This document shows positions 50,601 through 58,611 of a stretch of 64,000 bases of DNA, piece after piece (the stretch's first letter is position 1; each line of letters starts with the position of its first letter). The translations under genes and the position numbers were made by a program. Location: positions 106,928 through 170,927 of the forward strand of contig NZ_RJVO01000009.1 in the NCBI RefSeq assembly GCF_003730135.1, written 5' to 3'. This stretch comes from Stagnimonas aquatica. Its GTDB lineage: Bacteria; Pseudomonadota; Gammaproteobacteria; Nevskiales; Nevskiaceae. The notes below the pieces were generated by a model, which was given only the letters and a program-made list of their open reading frames with translations, searched no databases and had not been told where the DNA came from.

Positions 50601-51031
50601 CTGAACTGCCGGCTGGCGCCCTTGGGCAAACTGGAATTGACCGGTGTCACCGCCACCGTAGCCACGGTCGCAGGGCCCACGGTCAGCTCAGTGCTGGCGG
50701 TATTGCCCTGAAAGTTGGCGGAGATCGTCGTCTTGCCAAGCTTGCGGGCGATGGCCACGCCCGAGCCGGAGATCGTGGCGACACTGGGATCGCTGGAAAC
50801 CCAGACGGTGGACGCGCTGACATCGCCCTTGCTGTTGTCCGACATGATGGCGGTTGCCACGAACTGCTGGCTGGTGCCCAGAGGCTTGGTGACGTTGAGC
50901 GGGCTGATCTCGATACGCACCAACGTCGGGGGCGCGGATCCGCCTCCGCCGCAGGCACTCAAGCCCAGGGCCAGCAGAATGCCCGCAACCAGGGCCTGAA
51001 CAACGCGGAACGGCATCGAGAACAAGTTCAT
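47675..51031 (-). CDS. Lipoprotein of twelve BIG2-like Ig domains
   Basis: The 1,118-residue product has a lipoprotein signal (AGILLALGLSACGGGG) and then twelve BIG2-type Ig-like repeats of about 90 residues. Repeat starts include VRIEISPLNVTKPLG, VAVTPVNSSLPKG, RIEVTPSASSVAKG and SITVTPATASAAKG. Each holds (Q)QFTATGTYSD, TWSSSDTAVATVSN and G-x-A-x-I-T-A. There is no catalytic domain, sortase signal or autotransporter barrel, so anchoring must be by the lipid. BIG2 arrays mediate adhesion or act as surface stalks. The ATG at 51031 was chosen because it directly precedes the signal peptide; the frame runs on to 51214 without a credible start. The gene has its own terminator. Confidence 0.88.
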   Translation of the reverse strand: MNLFSMPFRVVQALVAGILLALGLSACGGGGSAPPTLVRIEISPLNVTKPLGTSQQFVATAIMSDNSKGDVSASTVWVSSDPSVATISGSGVAIARKLGKTTISANFQGNTASTELTVGPATVATVAVTPVNSSLPKGASRQFSAMATFTDNSTSDVTATATWTSSSTSTATVSNAADSRGLVTAVAPGLITISASQSGATGNTSLTVTAATLQRIEVTPSASSVAKGNSRQFAATGVFTDNSTQDLTGAATWSSSAPSVASVSNEVATKGRAKGLEVGSSTIGAAYGGLTGSTTLAVSDAVLTGLQVTPATSSRPKGAIQQFTAIGTFSDQTTGDVTEDENLVWSSADSSIASISNAAGSSGQARGVTEGGTTITATSGEFTASASFTVTAAALARIDITPTTPSVPVGTSQQFTATGVYTDNSSQDFTKVATWSSTDSSVLEVSNSAGTQGLAVAKKLGAATIKASHQGLTGSTDATVSDASLIAIEVTPPNKNLAKGFSLQYAATGIYSDDSARDVTGTATWTSSNTSAASISNAEGSRGLAKATLTPGSTNISASIGGVMGATSLTVTNATVKSGSVTPTDPTMPKGVSRQFTATVVFTDGSTQDVTSQVSWTSSATGRATVGDSAASKGQVTAVSEGEATITATVTNDAAKGASASSKVTVTPATLGSITVTPATASAAKGNTQNYKAEGLYSDNSVENLTETVTWSSSDTAVATVSNASGTRGVVRAVAQGSATITAALGSVSGTASFTGTAAVLKALAISPASASVAAGRSQQYVATGTYSDDSTQNLTKVVTWSSKDSTVATISNAADSAGLASTSAPGETEIKAVSGGISSDVATLKVTDAVVTGVTVKPANQTIGNKTSLQYTATLAYSDGSSVDTRKVTWSSSDTTIADVSNASGSEGLATAKAQGAVTITATSGGFSGSTPLTVGPAALQSIKVAGKLTTLPVGYKVQYTATGTYTDASTQDLTSSVSWQTLNGAVATVSNDSGSKGVVTTVALGSTSVVASLGGVSGNAGVTVTNATLSSIAVTPANPRIAGSDSVQLTATATFSDGGKLDISTQVTWASSNTSAVTVDQSGLASGGFFPGNATVSASKGSPAVTGQTTVTHTAF

Positions 51032-51215
51032 CACGGCGGCAAACCCCGACTGTCGCGACCCAGAAGTCTGTACCGGCGATCCAGGGTTCGCGCGCCCCGG
51101 GCACCGGGCCGTGGTTCCTGAAGTTCCAGAAATCACGGCATTCGTTGCGAAGGATTCTAAACGACCGTCTTTGCGCCACCATGGCAGCGCCAAAATAAAT
51201 CCGGGCCACTCCACC

Positions 51216-51656
51216 CTAGCGGGTCATGAGCAGCCACAGCGCCAGTCCGGCCAGCAACAGCAGGCCGAGCAACAGCCATCTGAACCGGCGGGGCGCGGCC
51301 TTCCGCTGGAGCGCCGATGGCCGGTAGTGCCCCAGCAGCAACTGCACATTGCGGCGGTTGCTGCGGTAGGCGAAGTCGAAGAAGTCGCCCAGCACCGGCA
51401 CCAGGCCGATGGCTCCGTCGAGTGCGACGTTGCGGACCATCTTCCACTTGAGTTCGGCCGGAGCGCCCAAGCGGTGCGCTTCGACCACGACATACCCGCC
51501 CATCAGCAGGCCCGCGACATCGCCGACTACGGGAATCATGCCGACCAGCGACTCCAGTCCGATCTTGAAGCGCGTGCCGGGAACGGTGATGAACTCGTCG
51601 AGCCAGTAGGCGAGCTTCTCGACACGTTGCAGGGAGGGATGCGGGGCCGGGTTCAT
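51216..51656 (-). CDS. DUF4112 family membrane protein
   Basis: The 146-residue protein contains AYWLDEFITVPGTRFKIGLE and SLVGMIPVVGDVAGLLMGGY, the DUF4112 core, a second GAIGLVPVLGDFFDFAYRSN motif and a C-terminal membrane helix (FRWLLLGLLLLAGLALWLLM). The family is widespread with no known function. It is divergent from plsB; 86 nt lie between the starts. Confidence 0.88.
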   Translation of the reverse strand: MNPAPHPSLQRVEKLAYWLDEFITVPGTRFKIGLESLVGMIPVVGDVAGLLMGGYVVVEAHRLGAPAELKWKMVRNVALDGAIGLVPVLGDFFDFAYRSNRRNVQLLLGHYRPSALQRKAAPRRFRWLLLGLLLLAGLALWLLMTR

Positions 51657-51741
51657 GGCGTCGGACGGGCGGCGGGGTGTGGAAATCTCGATTCGCTAAA
51701 CTGTGCGCCTACTCACAATACAGTTCACAGAACAAATCCTC

Positions 51742-54264
51742 ATGCGCATGCTCGCCGCACTGAGCTACTGGCTGGCCTGGTGGCTGTACCGCCCGCTGCT
51801 GGCCCTGGTCAAATTCAAGGCCACGCCGGAAAACCTGTTCGAGCGCCTGGGGCTGGACCCGAGCCGCCCGATCGCCTTCGTGCTGCCCACCCGCAGCTGG
51901 ATCGACCTGTTCGCGCTCGACAAGGTCTGCCGCCACTACGGCCTGCCGCGTCCGCAGCGCACCGGCGCCAGCCTGCCCACCGCCGGCCGCGCCGGCTGCG
52001 TCTACCTGCCGGCGCTGCTGGAAACCCGGGTGCGGATGACCGAGCTCTCGCAGGTGCTGGCCACCGTCGCCAAGGACCCTCAGTTCGACATCCAGATCGT
52101 GCCGGTGTCGATCTTCTGGGGCCGCGATCCGGGCTCGGAGACCAGCCTGTTCAAGCTGATCTTCGCCGACATCCCGCAGGCCGGCAGTGCCCGCAAGTTC
52201 TTCATCAGCCTGGTCAACTCGCGCAACATGCTCGCCAACTTCGCGCAGCCGGTGTCGTTCCGCAGCTACCTGCAGGACGAGCCCGACACCGCCAAGGGCC
52301 TGAAGAAGCTGATCCGCGGTCTGCACTTCCACTTCCTGCGCGCGCGCACCGCAGCGCTGGGGCCGGAACTGCCGCCCCGGCGGATCATGCTCGAACGGGT
52401 GGTCAATTCCCGACTGGTGCGCCGCGCCATCGAACACGAGGCCAAGACCAAGAACCTGACGCTGGAGCAGGTGCGCAAGCGCGCCTGGCGGCTGGCCGAC
52501 GAGATCGGCGCCGACTACTCCAGCGTCGCGGTCAACTTCCTGGAGCGCCTGCTGACCATCTTCGTCTGGCAGCGGGTGTTCCGTGGCGTCGATGTGCAGA
52601 ACCTCGACCGCGTGCGCGAGCTGGCGCAGAGCCACGAGATCATCTATCTGCCCAGCCACCGCTCGCACGCCGACTACCTGCTGCTGTCGTACACGCTCTA
52701 TCACCAGGGTCTGGTGCCGCCGCATATCGCCGCCGGCATCAACCTCAACTTCTGGCCGGTGGGCGGTCTGCTGCGCCGTTGCGGCGCCTTCTACATGCGC
52801 CGCAAGTTTGCCGGCGATGCGCTCTACACGGCGGTGTTCCGGGGCTATGTCGATGCGCTGATCGCCAAGGGCTACGCCATCGAGTTCTTCCCCGAGGGCG
52901 GCCGCAGCCGCACCGGCCGCCTGCTGGCACCGAAGACCGGCCTGCTGGCGATGGTGGTGGAAAGCGCCCTGCGCAGCCGCGCCCGGCCGGTGGTGATCGT
53001 CCCGGTGTACATCGGTTACGACAAGGTCTGGGAGGTGGGCAGCTACTTCAAGGAATTGAAGGGCGGCGCCAAGCAGAAGGAGTCCGCCGAGGGCCTGCTC
53101 AAGGCCGGCAAGATTCTCACCAAGAGCCACGGCAAGGCCTACCTCAACTTCGGCGAGCCGATCCCGCTGCAGGCCTATGCCGACGCCCATCTGCCGGACT
53201 GGCGCGCGCATTTCGGCGCCGCTGCCGACGCCAGCGCCGACAGCCGTCCCGAGGGCTACCCGGCCTTCGTCAAGGAACTGGCCGACGAGAACATGCGGCG
53301 GGTCAACGCGGCGGCGGTGGCGAATCCCTGCGGTCTGTCGGCGGTGGCCCTGCTGGCCAGCCCGCGCGGCGCGGCGAGCGAAGACGAGATCGTCGAACAG
53401 GTCGGCCACCTGGCCTGGCTGCTCAAGGGCGAACCCTACTCGCAGCAGCTCTACATCCCCGATGCCAATCCGAAGTCGGTGCTGGACTGGGCGGCGCCGG
53501 TGTCGCGCCTGGTGCGGGTGCCGCACCCCTGGGGCGATCTGGTCGGCTGCGCCAGCCGCGACGCGGTGCTGCTCACCTACAACCGCAACAACATCCAGCA
53601 TCTGTTCGCGGTGCCCTCGCTGATTGCCAACCTGTTCCGCACCCGCGCCCGCCTGTCCGAGGAAGCGGCGATCACCGGCTGCCGTGCGCTCTATCCCTTC
53701 CTGCGCACCGAGTTCTTCCTGCGCTGGCCGCCGGAGGAAATCGAGCAGGTGGCCCGCCGCACGCTGGAGGTGATGGTCAACCTCGGCCTGCTGCGCCGCG
53801 AGGGCCAGGATCTCTGGCGACCGGATGTCACCCAGAAGTCCTTCTCCACCCTGGCCATGCTCGGCCGCATCCTCGGCGAGACCCTGGAGCGCTACGGCAT
53901 GACCGCGCTGCTGCTGGCCGAAGAGCGCAAGACCCCGCAGAACCTGCTGCGCAGCAAGTTCGAGCAGGACTGCCGCCTGCTCGCCGAGCGCATGGCGGTA
54001 CTCACCGGCCGCGATGCCCCGGAATTCTTCGACCCGGCCCTGTTCAAGGGCTATCTCAACACCCTGATCGGCATGGGCCTGGTCACCGAACAGGGCGATG
54101 GCGAGGGTCAGCGCAACCTGGTGGTCGATGCCCGCATCGAGCGCATCGCCGAACGCTCGCTGGAACTACTCTCCGACGAAAGCCGTCAGACGCTCTTGCA
54201 GCTGCTGTCCCGGCGGCGCGATACCACGCTGACCGGGGCGGAAACTGTCTCGTCCTCGCCTTGA
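51742..54264 (+). CDS. plsB: Glycerol-3-phosphate 1-O-acyltransferase
   Basis: The 840-residue product matches PlsB in length and layout. It has the acyltransferase block I H-x4-D in [15 protein letters not shown], block [17 protein letters not shown], block [23 protein letters not shown] and block [17 protein letters not shown]. It transfers an acyl group from acyl-ACP or acyl-CoA to sn-glycerol-3-phosphate, the first step of phospholipid synthesis, at the inner membrane. The start may be the ATG at 51742 or the ATG two codons later; neither has a clear binding site. The FKBP lipoprotein gene follows 85 nt downstream. Confidence 0.95.
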   Translation: MRMLAALSYWLAWWLYRPLLALVKFKATPENLFERLGLDPSRPIAFVLPTRSWIDLFALDKVCRHYGLPRPQRTGASLPTAGRAGCVYLPALLETRVRMTELSQVLATVAKDPQFDIQIVPVSIFWGRDPGSETSLFKLIFADIPQAGSARKFFISLVNSRNMLANFAQPVSFRSYLQDEPDTAKGLKKLIRGLHFHFLRARTAALGPELPPRRIMLERVVNSRLVRRAIEHEAKTKNLTLEQVRKRAWRLADEIGADYSSVAVNFLERLLTIFVWQRVFRGVDVQNLDRVRELAQSHEIIYLPSHRSHADYLLLSYTLYHQGLVPPHIAAGINLNFWPVGGLLRRCGAFYMRRKFAGDALYTAVFRGYVDALIAKGYAIEFFPEGGRSRTGRLLAPKTGLLAMVVESALRSRARPVVIVPVYIGYDKVWEVGSYFKELKGGAKQKESAEGLLKAGKILTKSHGKAYLNFGEPIPLQAYADAHLPDWRAHFGAAADASADSRPEGYPAFVKELADENMRRVNAAAVANPCGLSAVALLASPRGAASEDEIVEQVGHLAWLLKGEPYSQQLYIPDANPKSVLDWAAPVSRLVRVPHPWGDLVGCASRDAVLLTYNRNNIQHLFAVPSLIANLFRTRARLSEEAAITGCRALYPFLRTEFFLRWPPEEIEQVARRTLEVMVNLGLLRREGQDLWRPDVTQKSFSTLAMLGRILGETLERYGMTALLLAEERKTPQNLLRSKFEQDCRLLAERMAVLTGRDAPEFFDPALFKGYLNTLIGMGLVTEQGDGEGQRNLVVDARIERIAERSLELLSDESRQTLLQLLSRRRDTTLTGAETVSSSP

Positions 54265-54349
54265 CATCGTGCTCGTTATAATTCCCGGCCCTCAAAGCTC
54301 ATCACCTACGGCGGCCCGAAAGCCGGCCTTCCATCCACTCAGGATTTCC

Positions 54350-55087
54350 ATGCTCACCACCAAACGCACCCTGCTCGCCGTCGCTGTCGCCGGCCTTGCC
54401 CTCGCCGCCTGCCAGAAGAACGAAGGCAACAGCGTCCCCAACATCACCAAGGCCGAGGAGCTGACCACCGACGCCCAGAAGTTCGGTTACGCCATCGGCG
54501 TCGACCTCGCCAAGTCGCTGCAGCCGGTGAAGGACGATGTGGACATCAAGGCCCTGGAAGCCGGTCTCGACACCGTGTTCTCCGGCGGCACCTCGGTGCT
54601 CGACGACAAGACCCGCGAGGAGATCAAGAACACCGTCGCTCAGAAGCTGCAGAAGAAGCAGCTGGAAGAGCGCACCGCCGCCGCCGGCAAGGCCAAGGAA
54701 GAAGGCGAGAAGTTCCTCGCCGAGAACGCCAAGAAGGAAGGCGTAAAGACCACCGCCTCCGGCCTGCAGTACGAAGTGCTGACCGAAGGCAAGGGCGACG
54801 CGCCGAAGGCCACCGACACCGTCACCGTGCACTACAAGGGCACCCTGATCAACGGCGAGACCTTCGACTCCAGCTACGACCGTGGCCAGCCGGTGAGCTT
54901 CCCGCTGCAGAACGTGATCCCGGGCTGGACCGAAGGCCTGCAGCTGATGAAGCCGGGCGCCAAGTACAAGTTCGTGATCCCCTCCAACCTCGCCTACGGC
55001 GAGCGCGGCGCCGGCATCAAGATCGGCCCCAACGCCACCCTGGTGTTCGAGGTCGAGCTGCTGTCCATCGGCGAACCCAAGAAGTAA
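54350..55087 (+). CDS. FKBP-type peptidyl-prolyl isomerase lipoprotein (FkpA/Mip-like)
   Basis: The 245-residue product has a lipoprotein signal ([12 protein letters not shown], Cys21), an N-terminal helical dimerisation domain ([16 protein letters not shown] through [11 protein letters not shown]) and a C-terminal FKBP domain: [55 protein letters not shown] and [11 protein letters not shown]. This is the FkpA/Mip plan, a periplasmic folding catalyst. A TTGACA and a TATAAT occur upstream (54263-54281) but only 10 nt apart, so they cannot be one standard promoter. A terminator follows. Confidence 0.94.
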   Translation: MLTTKRTLLAVAVAGLALAACQKNEGNSVPNITKAEELTTDAQKFGYAIGVDLAKSLQPVKDDVDIKALEAGLDTVFSGGTSVLDDKTREEIKNTVAQKLQKKQLEERTAAAGKAKEEGEKFLAENAKKEGVKTTASGLQYEVLTEGKGDAPKATDTVTVHYKGTLINGETFDSSYDRGQPVSFPLQNVIPGWTEGLQLMKPGAKYKFVIPSNLAYGERGAGIKIGPNATLVFEVELLSIGEPKK

Positions 55088-55105
55088 GCCTTGAGGCAGT
55101 AAACG

Positions 55106-55134
55106 AAAGGGCGGCCCTCGGGCCGCCCTTTTTT
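55106..55134 (+). terminator. Terminator after the FKBP gene, probably bidirectional
   Basis: AAGGGCGGCC and GGCCGCCCTT form a strong stem of at least ten pairs, followed on the plus strand by TTTTTT (55129-55134). It lies 19 nt after the FKBP stop and 23 nt from the end of the convergent DUF4124 gene. Confidence 0.9.
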
Positions 55135-55156
55135 GTGGCCTTCCGCCCGGAACGCT

Positions 55157-55582
55157 TCAGCGGCCGCAGTTGCCCGTCACGGCCTCGCGCGCAGCCTGCA
55201 AGCGCTCCTCGAACTGCTCTTCGGTCATCCGCGCCAGACTGCCATCGGGCTGCTCCACCCCCAGACGGCGCGCGGTCTTGGCTTCCAGATAAGCGATGCG
55301 CTCACGCGCCTCGCTGCAGCGCTTGGCGCGCGCCTCCAGGTCCACTTCGGCGGCAGCGGGCTTCGCGGTAGCAGGCGGCGACTTGGTCTGCGGCGGGGCG
55401 GCGGCGGGCGCCGACGGCGATGCCGGCACGGTGCGGATGTGTTGCGGCTCGGCGCCGACTTCCGCAGGCGGCGTCTGCGAGTAGTGCACCTGGCCGTTGG
55501 CGTCCACCCAGCGGTACACCGTGGCCTCTGCCAGCAGTGGCAGCCCGGCTAGCAGCAGCAGATAGGTCTTGGATCGCCTCAT
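55157..55582 (-). CDS. DUF4124 domain-containing exported protein
   Basis: The 141-residue product has a signal peptide (TYLLLLAGLPLLAEA) followed by the DUF4124 domain VYRWVDANGQVHYSQTPP. A Pro/Ala-rich linker and a helical C-terminal part (LEARAKRCSEARERIAYLEA) complete it. Many gammaproteobacteria carry several such proteins; their function is unknown. It is a single gene between the FKBP gene and the DUF1329 pair. Confidence 0.87.
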   Translation of the reverse strand: MRRSKTYLLLLAGLPLLAEATVYRWVDANGQVHYSQTPPAEVGAEPQHIRTVPASPSAPAAAPPQTKSPPATAKPAAAEVDLEARAKRCSEARERIAYLEAKTARRLGVEQPDGSLARMTEEQFEERLQAAREAVTGNCGR

Positions 55583-55622
55583 GCGCCGAGTCTAGACCCT
55601 GCGCCAGACGCTGTCTCGCGGC

Positions 55623-55665
55623 AAAAAAGAGGGGCGACTCTCCCTGTACCAGGAGATGCCGCCCC
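55623..55665 (-). terminator. Terminator after DUF1329 copy 2
   Basis: GGGGCG (55631-55636) pairs with CGCCCC (55660-55665), with an inner TCTCC/GGAGA stem. On the minus strand TCTTTTTT follows (55623-55630). It lies 26 nt after the stop at 55691. Confidence 0.8.
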
Positions 55666-55690
55666 CTCCTCCACACCCCGATTCGATTCC

Positions 55691-57049
55691 TTACTTCGTG
55701 GCCTGCTTGGAGACATTGGCCGGATCGAAGAAGCCAACATCGTAGTCCTTCTCGATGCTCTGCGGCTCCTCGTTGTTCATCGCCTGCGCCAGATAGCGGC
55801 CGGACTGCAGGTCGTAGACGGTCTCCAGCGCCGGGGCGTGGCCCAGACGCTCGCCGCCGTCGTAGATCTGCAGGATGTGGCTCTCCTGCACCCGCCAGAG
55901 CGCGTTGCGGGCGTCGTAGATGTCCACCGCAACGATCTGCCAGCTGTCCTCGTCCACATAGAAGGTCCGCTTCTTGTAGATGTGCGTGGTGCCCGGCTTG
56001 ACGTTGGCTTCCACCACCCAGACCCGGTGCAGCTCGTAGCGCGGCAGGTCCTGGTTGATGTGGCCTTTTCTCAGGATGTCCTTGTACTTGAGCTTGTCGG
56101 AGTACAGGCCGTAGGCGTTGTAGGGGATGTACATCTCCTTCTTGCCGACCAGCTTCCAGGTGTAGCGATCGGTAGCGCCGTTGTAGGTGTCGGTCTGGTC
56201 GTTGGTGCGCAGACCGTCGGAGCCGGTACCCGGGTTGTCGTAACCGACATTCGGCGCACGGCGCAGGCGGCGCTGGCCGGGGTTGTACTGCCAGGCGCGA
56301 CGCGGCTCCTTCACCTGGTCCAGGGTCTCGTGCACCAGGGTGATGGTGCCGGCCAGACGCGGCGGCGCGGCCACGATCTGCAGGTAATAGATGCCGACGT
56401 TGTTGAGCTGCTCCGGGCTGATGCCCCGGGTGTCGTAGAGGAACTTCACCTGCTCGCGGATCTTCACCAGATTGAAGTCGCCGGCGGTGGTCACTGCCGC
56501 CTGGATGTTCCAGCGGTCAACGCCGGTGCCGCGATAGCGCAGCTTGTGATTCCAGATCGGCTCGTTGCCGGTCTTCGGGATCGGGAAGGGAATGCCCAGG
56601 ATGGCGCCACTCAGGCTCTCGCCGCCATTGGCGAGCTCGGCGTTGAGGGCATTCTTGTAGGTGGCTTCGTAGACGAAATCCGGGAACGCGGCAGTGCGAC
56701 GCGTCGGGTAGACATTCATCTTGTAGCTGTCGCCAAACTTGGCGAACAAGGCCTTCTGGCCCTCGGTCAGCCGCGCCTTGTACTGATCGACATTGGCCTT
56801 GCTGATGGTGAACTTCGGCTTGTCCTGCGGGTAGGGGTCGCAGTAGCGGGCCGGCGCGCCCGGGTAGCAGGCCGGCGGCTGGGTCAGACCGCCTTCCCAC
56901 TTGGGAATGCTGCCGTCCTTGCTGCCGGCGCGCTCGGCGCCCACGGGCGTCAGTTCCGACTTGAGCTTTTCCGCCTCGGCCGGGCTGATCTTGGCCACCA
57001 CTGGCGCGGCGAGCCCCAGCAGCAGGGCCACGCACAGAGTACGTTTCAT
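55691..57049 (-). CDS. DUF1329 family exported protein (copy 2)
   Basis: The 452-residue product has a signal peptide (ALLLGLAAPVVAKIS), then SPAEAEKLKSELTPVGAERA, PPACYPGAPARYCDPYPQDK with a Cys pair, FPIPKTGNEPIWNHKLRYRG, RRLRRAPNVGYDNPGTGSDG and YELHRVWVVEANVKPGTTHI. By eye most residues are identical to the next gene upstream (57166-58518), so the pair is a recent tandem duplication. A terminator separates the two, so each is probably transcribed alone. No DUF1302 gene is adjacent to this pair. Confidence 0.9.
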   Translation of the reverse strand: MKRTLCVALLLGLAAPVVAKISPAEAEKLKSELTPVGAERAGSKDGSIPKWEGGLTQPPACYPGAPARYCDPYPQDKPKFTISKANVDQYKARLTEGQKALFAKFGDSYKMNVYPTRRTAAFPDFVYEATYKNALNAELANGGESLSGAILGIPFPIPKTGNEPIWNHKLRYRGTGVDRWNIQAAVTTAGDFNLVKIREQVKFLYDTRGISPEQLNNVGIYYLQIVAAPPRLAGTITLVHETLDQVKEPRRAWQYNPGQRRLRRAPNVGYDNPGTGSDGLRTNDQTDTYNGATDRYTWKLVGKKEMYIPYNAYGLYSDKLKYKDILRKGHINQDLPRYELHRVWVVEANVKPGTTHIYKKRTFYVDEDSWQIVAVDIYDARNALWRVQESHILQIYDGGERLGHAPALETVYDLQSGRYLAQAMNNEEPQSIEKDYDVGFFDPANVSKQATK

Positions 57050-57120
57050 CGTCTCTTCTCTCCTCTCGTTATGTCCCGACCTTAGCGCAGACCTGACGCC
57101 CACGCCAGCTTCGCGGCCAC

Positions 57121-57147
57121 AAAAAGGGCGGCCCGCAGGCCGCCCTT
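57121..57147 (-). terminator. Terminator after DUF1329 copy 3
   Basis: AAGGGCGGCC (57124-57133) and GGCCGCCCTT (57138-57147) form a 10-bp stem with a T-run on the minus strand. It lies between the two tandem DUF1329 genes. Confidence 0.88.
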
Positions 57148-57165
57148 CGCGAACAGCAGACGGGC

Positions 57166-58518
57166 TTACTTCGACGCCTGCTTGGAGACGTTCGAGGGGT
57201 CGAAGAAGCCGACGTCGTAGTCCTGCTCGCCGTTCTCGTTCTCCTCGTTGTTCATCGCCTGCGCCAGGTAGCGGCCCGACTGCAGGTCGTAGACCGACTC
57301 CAGCACCGGGTTGAGGAACGGCTTGTCGTAGGCCATCACCGAGTGGGTTTCCTGCACGCGCCAGAGGGTGTTGCGGGCGTCGTAGTTGTCCACCGCGACG
57401 ATCTGCCAGCTGTCCTCGTCCACGTAGAAGAAGCGCTTCTTGTAGATGTGCGTGGTGTTCGGCTTGACGTTGGCCTCCACCACCCAGACCCGGTGCAGCT
57501 CGTAGCGCGGCAGGTCCTGGTTGATGTGGGTCTTCTTCAGGATGTCGGCGTACTTGAGCTTGTTGGAATGCAGGGCGTAGCTGCTGTACGGCACCAGCAT
57601 TTCCTTCTTGCCCAGCAGCTTCCAGGTGTAGCGGTCAGTGGCGCCGTTGAAGGTGTCGGTCTGGTCGTTGGTGCGCAGACCATCGGAGCCGGTGCCCGGG
57701 TTGTCGTAACCGACATTGGGGGCGCGACGCAGACGCCGCTGTCCGGGGTTGTACTGCCAGGCGCGGCGCGGCTCCTTCACCTGATCCAGCGTCTCGTGCA
57801 CCAGGGTGATGGTGCCGGCCAGACGCGGCGGCGCGGTCACCGTCTGCATGAAGTAGATGCCGACGTTGTTGAGCTGCTCCGGCGACAGGCCCTTGGTGCC
57901 GTAGAGGAACTTCACCTGCTCGCGGATCTTCACCAGATTGAAGGCACCGGTGGTGGTCACCGCCGCCTGGATGTTCCAGCGATCGACGCCGGCACCGCGA
58001 TAGCGCAGCTTGTGGTTCCAGATCGGCTCGTTGCCGCTCTTCGGGATCGGGAAGGGAATACCCATCACCGCGCCGTTGAGCGACTCGCCGCCGTTGGCCA
58101 GCTCGGCGTTGAGGGCGTTCTTGTAGGTGGCCTCGTAGACGAAGTCCGGGAACGCGGCGGTGCGGCGCGTCGGGTAGACGTTCATCTTGTAGCTGTCGCC
58201 AAACTTGGCGAACAGGGCCTTCTGGCCGTCGGTCAGCTGCGCCTTGTACTGGTCGACATTGGCCTTGGTGATGGTGAACTTCGGCTTGTCTTCGGGGAAC
58301 GGATCGCAATACCAGGCGCCGGCGCCCTTGAAGCAGGCCGGCGGCTTGGTCAGGCCGCCTTCCCAGGCGGGAATGCTGCCGTCCTTGTTGCCGGCGCGCT
58401 CGGCACCGATGGGGGTCAGCTCCTTCTTCAGCTTGTCCGCCTCGGCGGGCGACAGCTTGGCGATGGCCGTGCCGCTGGTCATGGCCAGCAGCAGGGCGGC
58501 AAACGCGGTGCGATTCAT
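57166..58518 (-). CDS. DUF1329 family exported protein (copy 3)
   Basis: The 450-residue product has a signal peptide (FAALLLAMTSGTAIA) and the same blocks as its neighbour: SPAEADKLKKELTPIGAERA, PPACFKGAGAWYCDPFPEDK, FPIPKSGNEPIWNHKLRYRG, RRAPNVGYDNPGTGSDG and YELHRVWVVEANVKPNTTHI. GAGGAG lies 6 nt before the ATG at 58518. Together with the gene at 1-1181 this makes three DUF1329 genes in the window, the first of them more distant and under a different promoter. Confidence 0.9.
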   Translation of the reverse strand: MNRTAFAALLLAMTSGTAIAKLSPAEADKLKKELTPIGAERAGNKDGSIPAWEGGLTKPPACFKGAGAWYCDPFPEDKPKFTITKANVDQYKAQLTDGQKALFAKFGDSYKMNVYPTRRTAAFPDFVYEATYKNALNAELANGGESLNGAVMGIPFPIPKSGNEPIWNHKLRYRGAGVDRWNIQAAVTTTGAFNLVKIREQVKFLYGTKGLSPEQLNNVGIYFMQTVTAPPRLAGTITLVHETLDQVKEPRRAWQYNPGQRRLRRAPNVGYDNPGTGSDGLRTNDQTDTFNGATDRYTWKLLGKKEMLVPYSSYALHSNKLKYADILKKTHINQDLPRYELHRVWVVEANVKPNTTHIYKKRFFYVDEDSWQIVAVDNYDARNTLWRVQETHSVMAYDKPFLNPVLESVYDLQSGRYLAQAMNNEENENGEQDYDVGFFDPSNVSKQASK

Positions 58519-58611
58519 GAATTTCTCCTCAATCTCCGGGGGCAGGACAATAGCGGACCAATCACGAGGCCCGCCAGCGCCTGCCGCCGGTTTGAGGCGT
58601 TTTTCTCGCTG

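Noticed and set aside
47675..51031. Possible CRISPR or DNA tandem repeats in the Ig-like region
   Set aside because: The periodicity is about 270 bp and conserved at protein level only; it encodes BIG2 domains.
54262..54281. TTGACA and TATAAT upstream of the FKBP gene
   Set aside because: They are only 10 nt apart, which does not suit a sigma-70 promoter; at most one of them is used with another partner.
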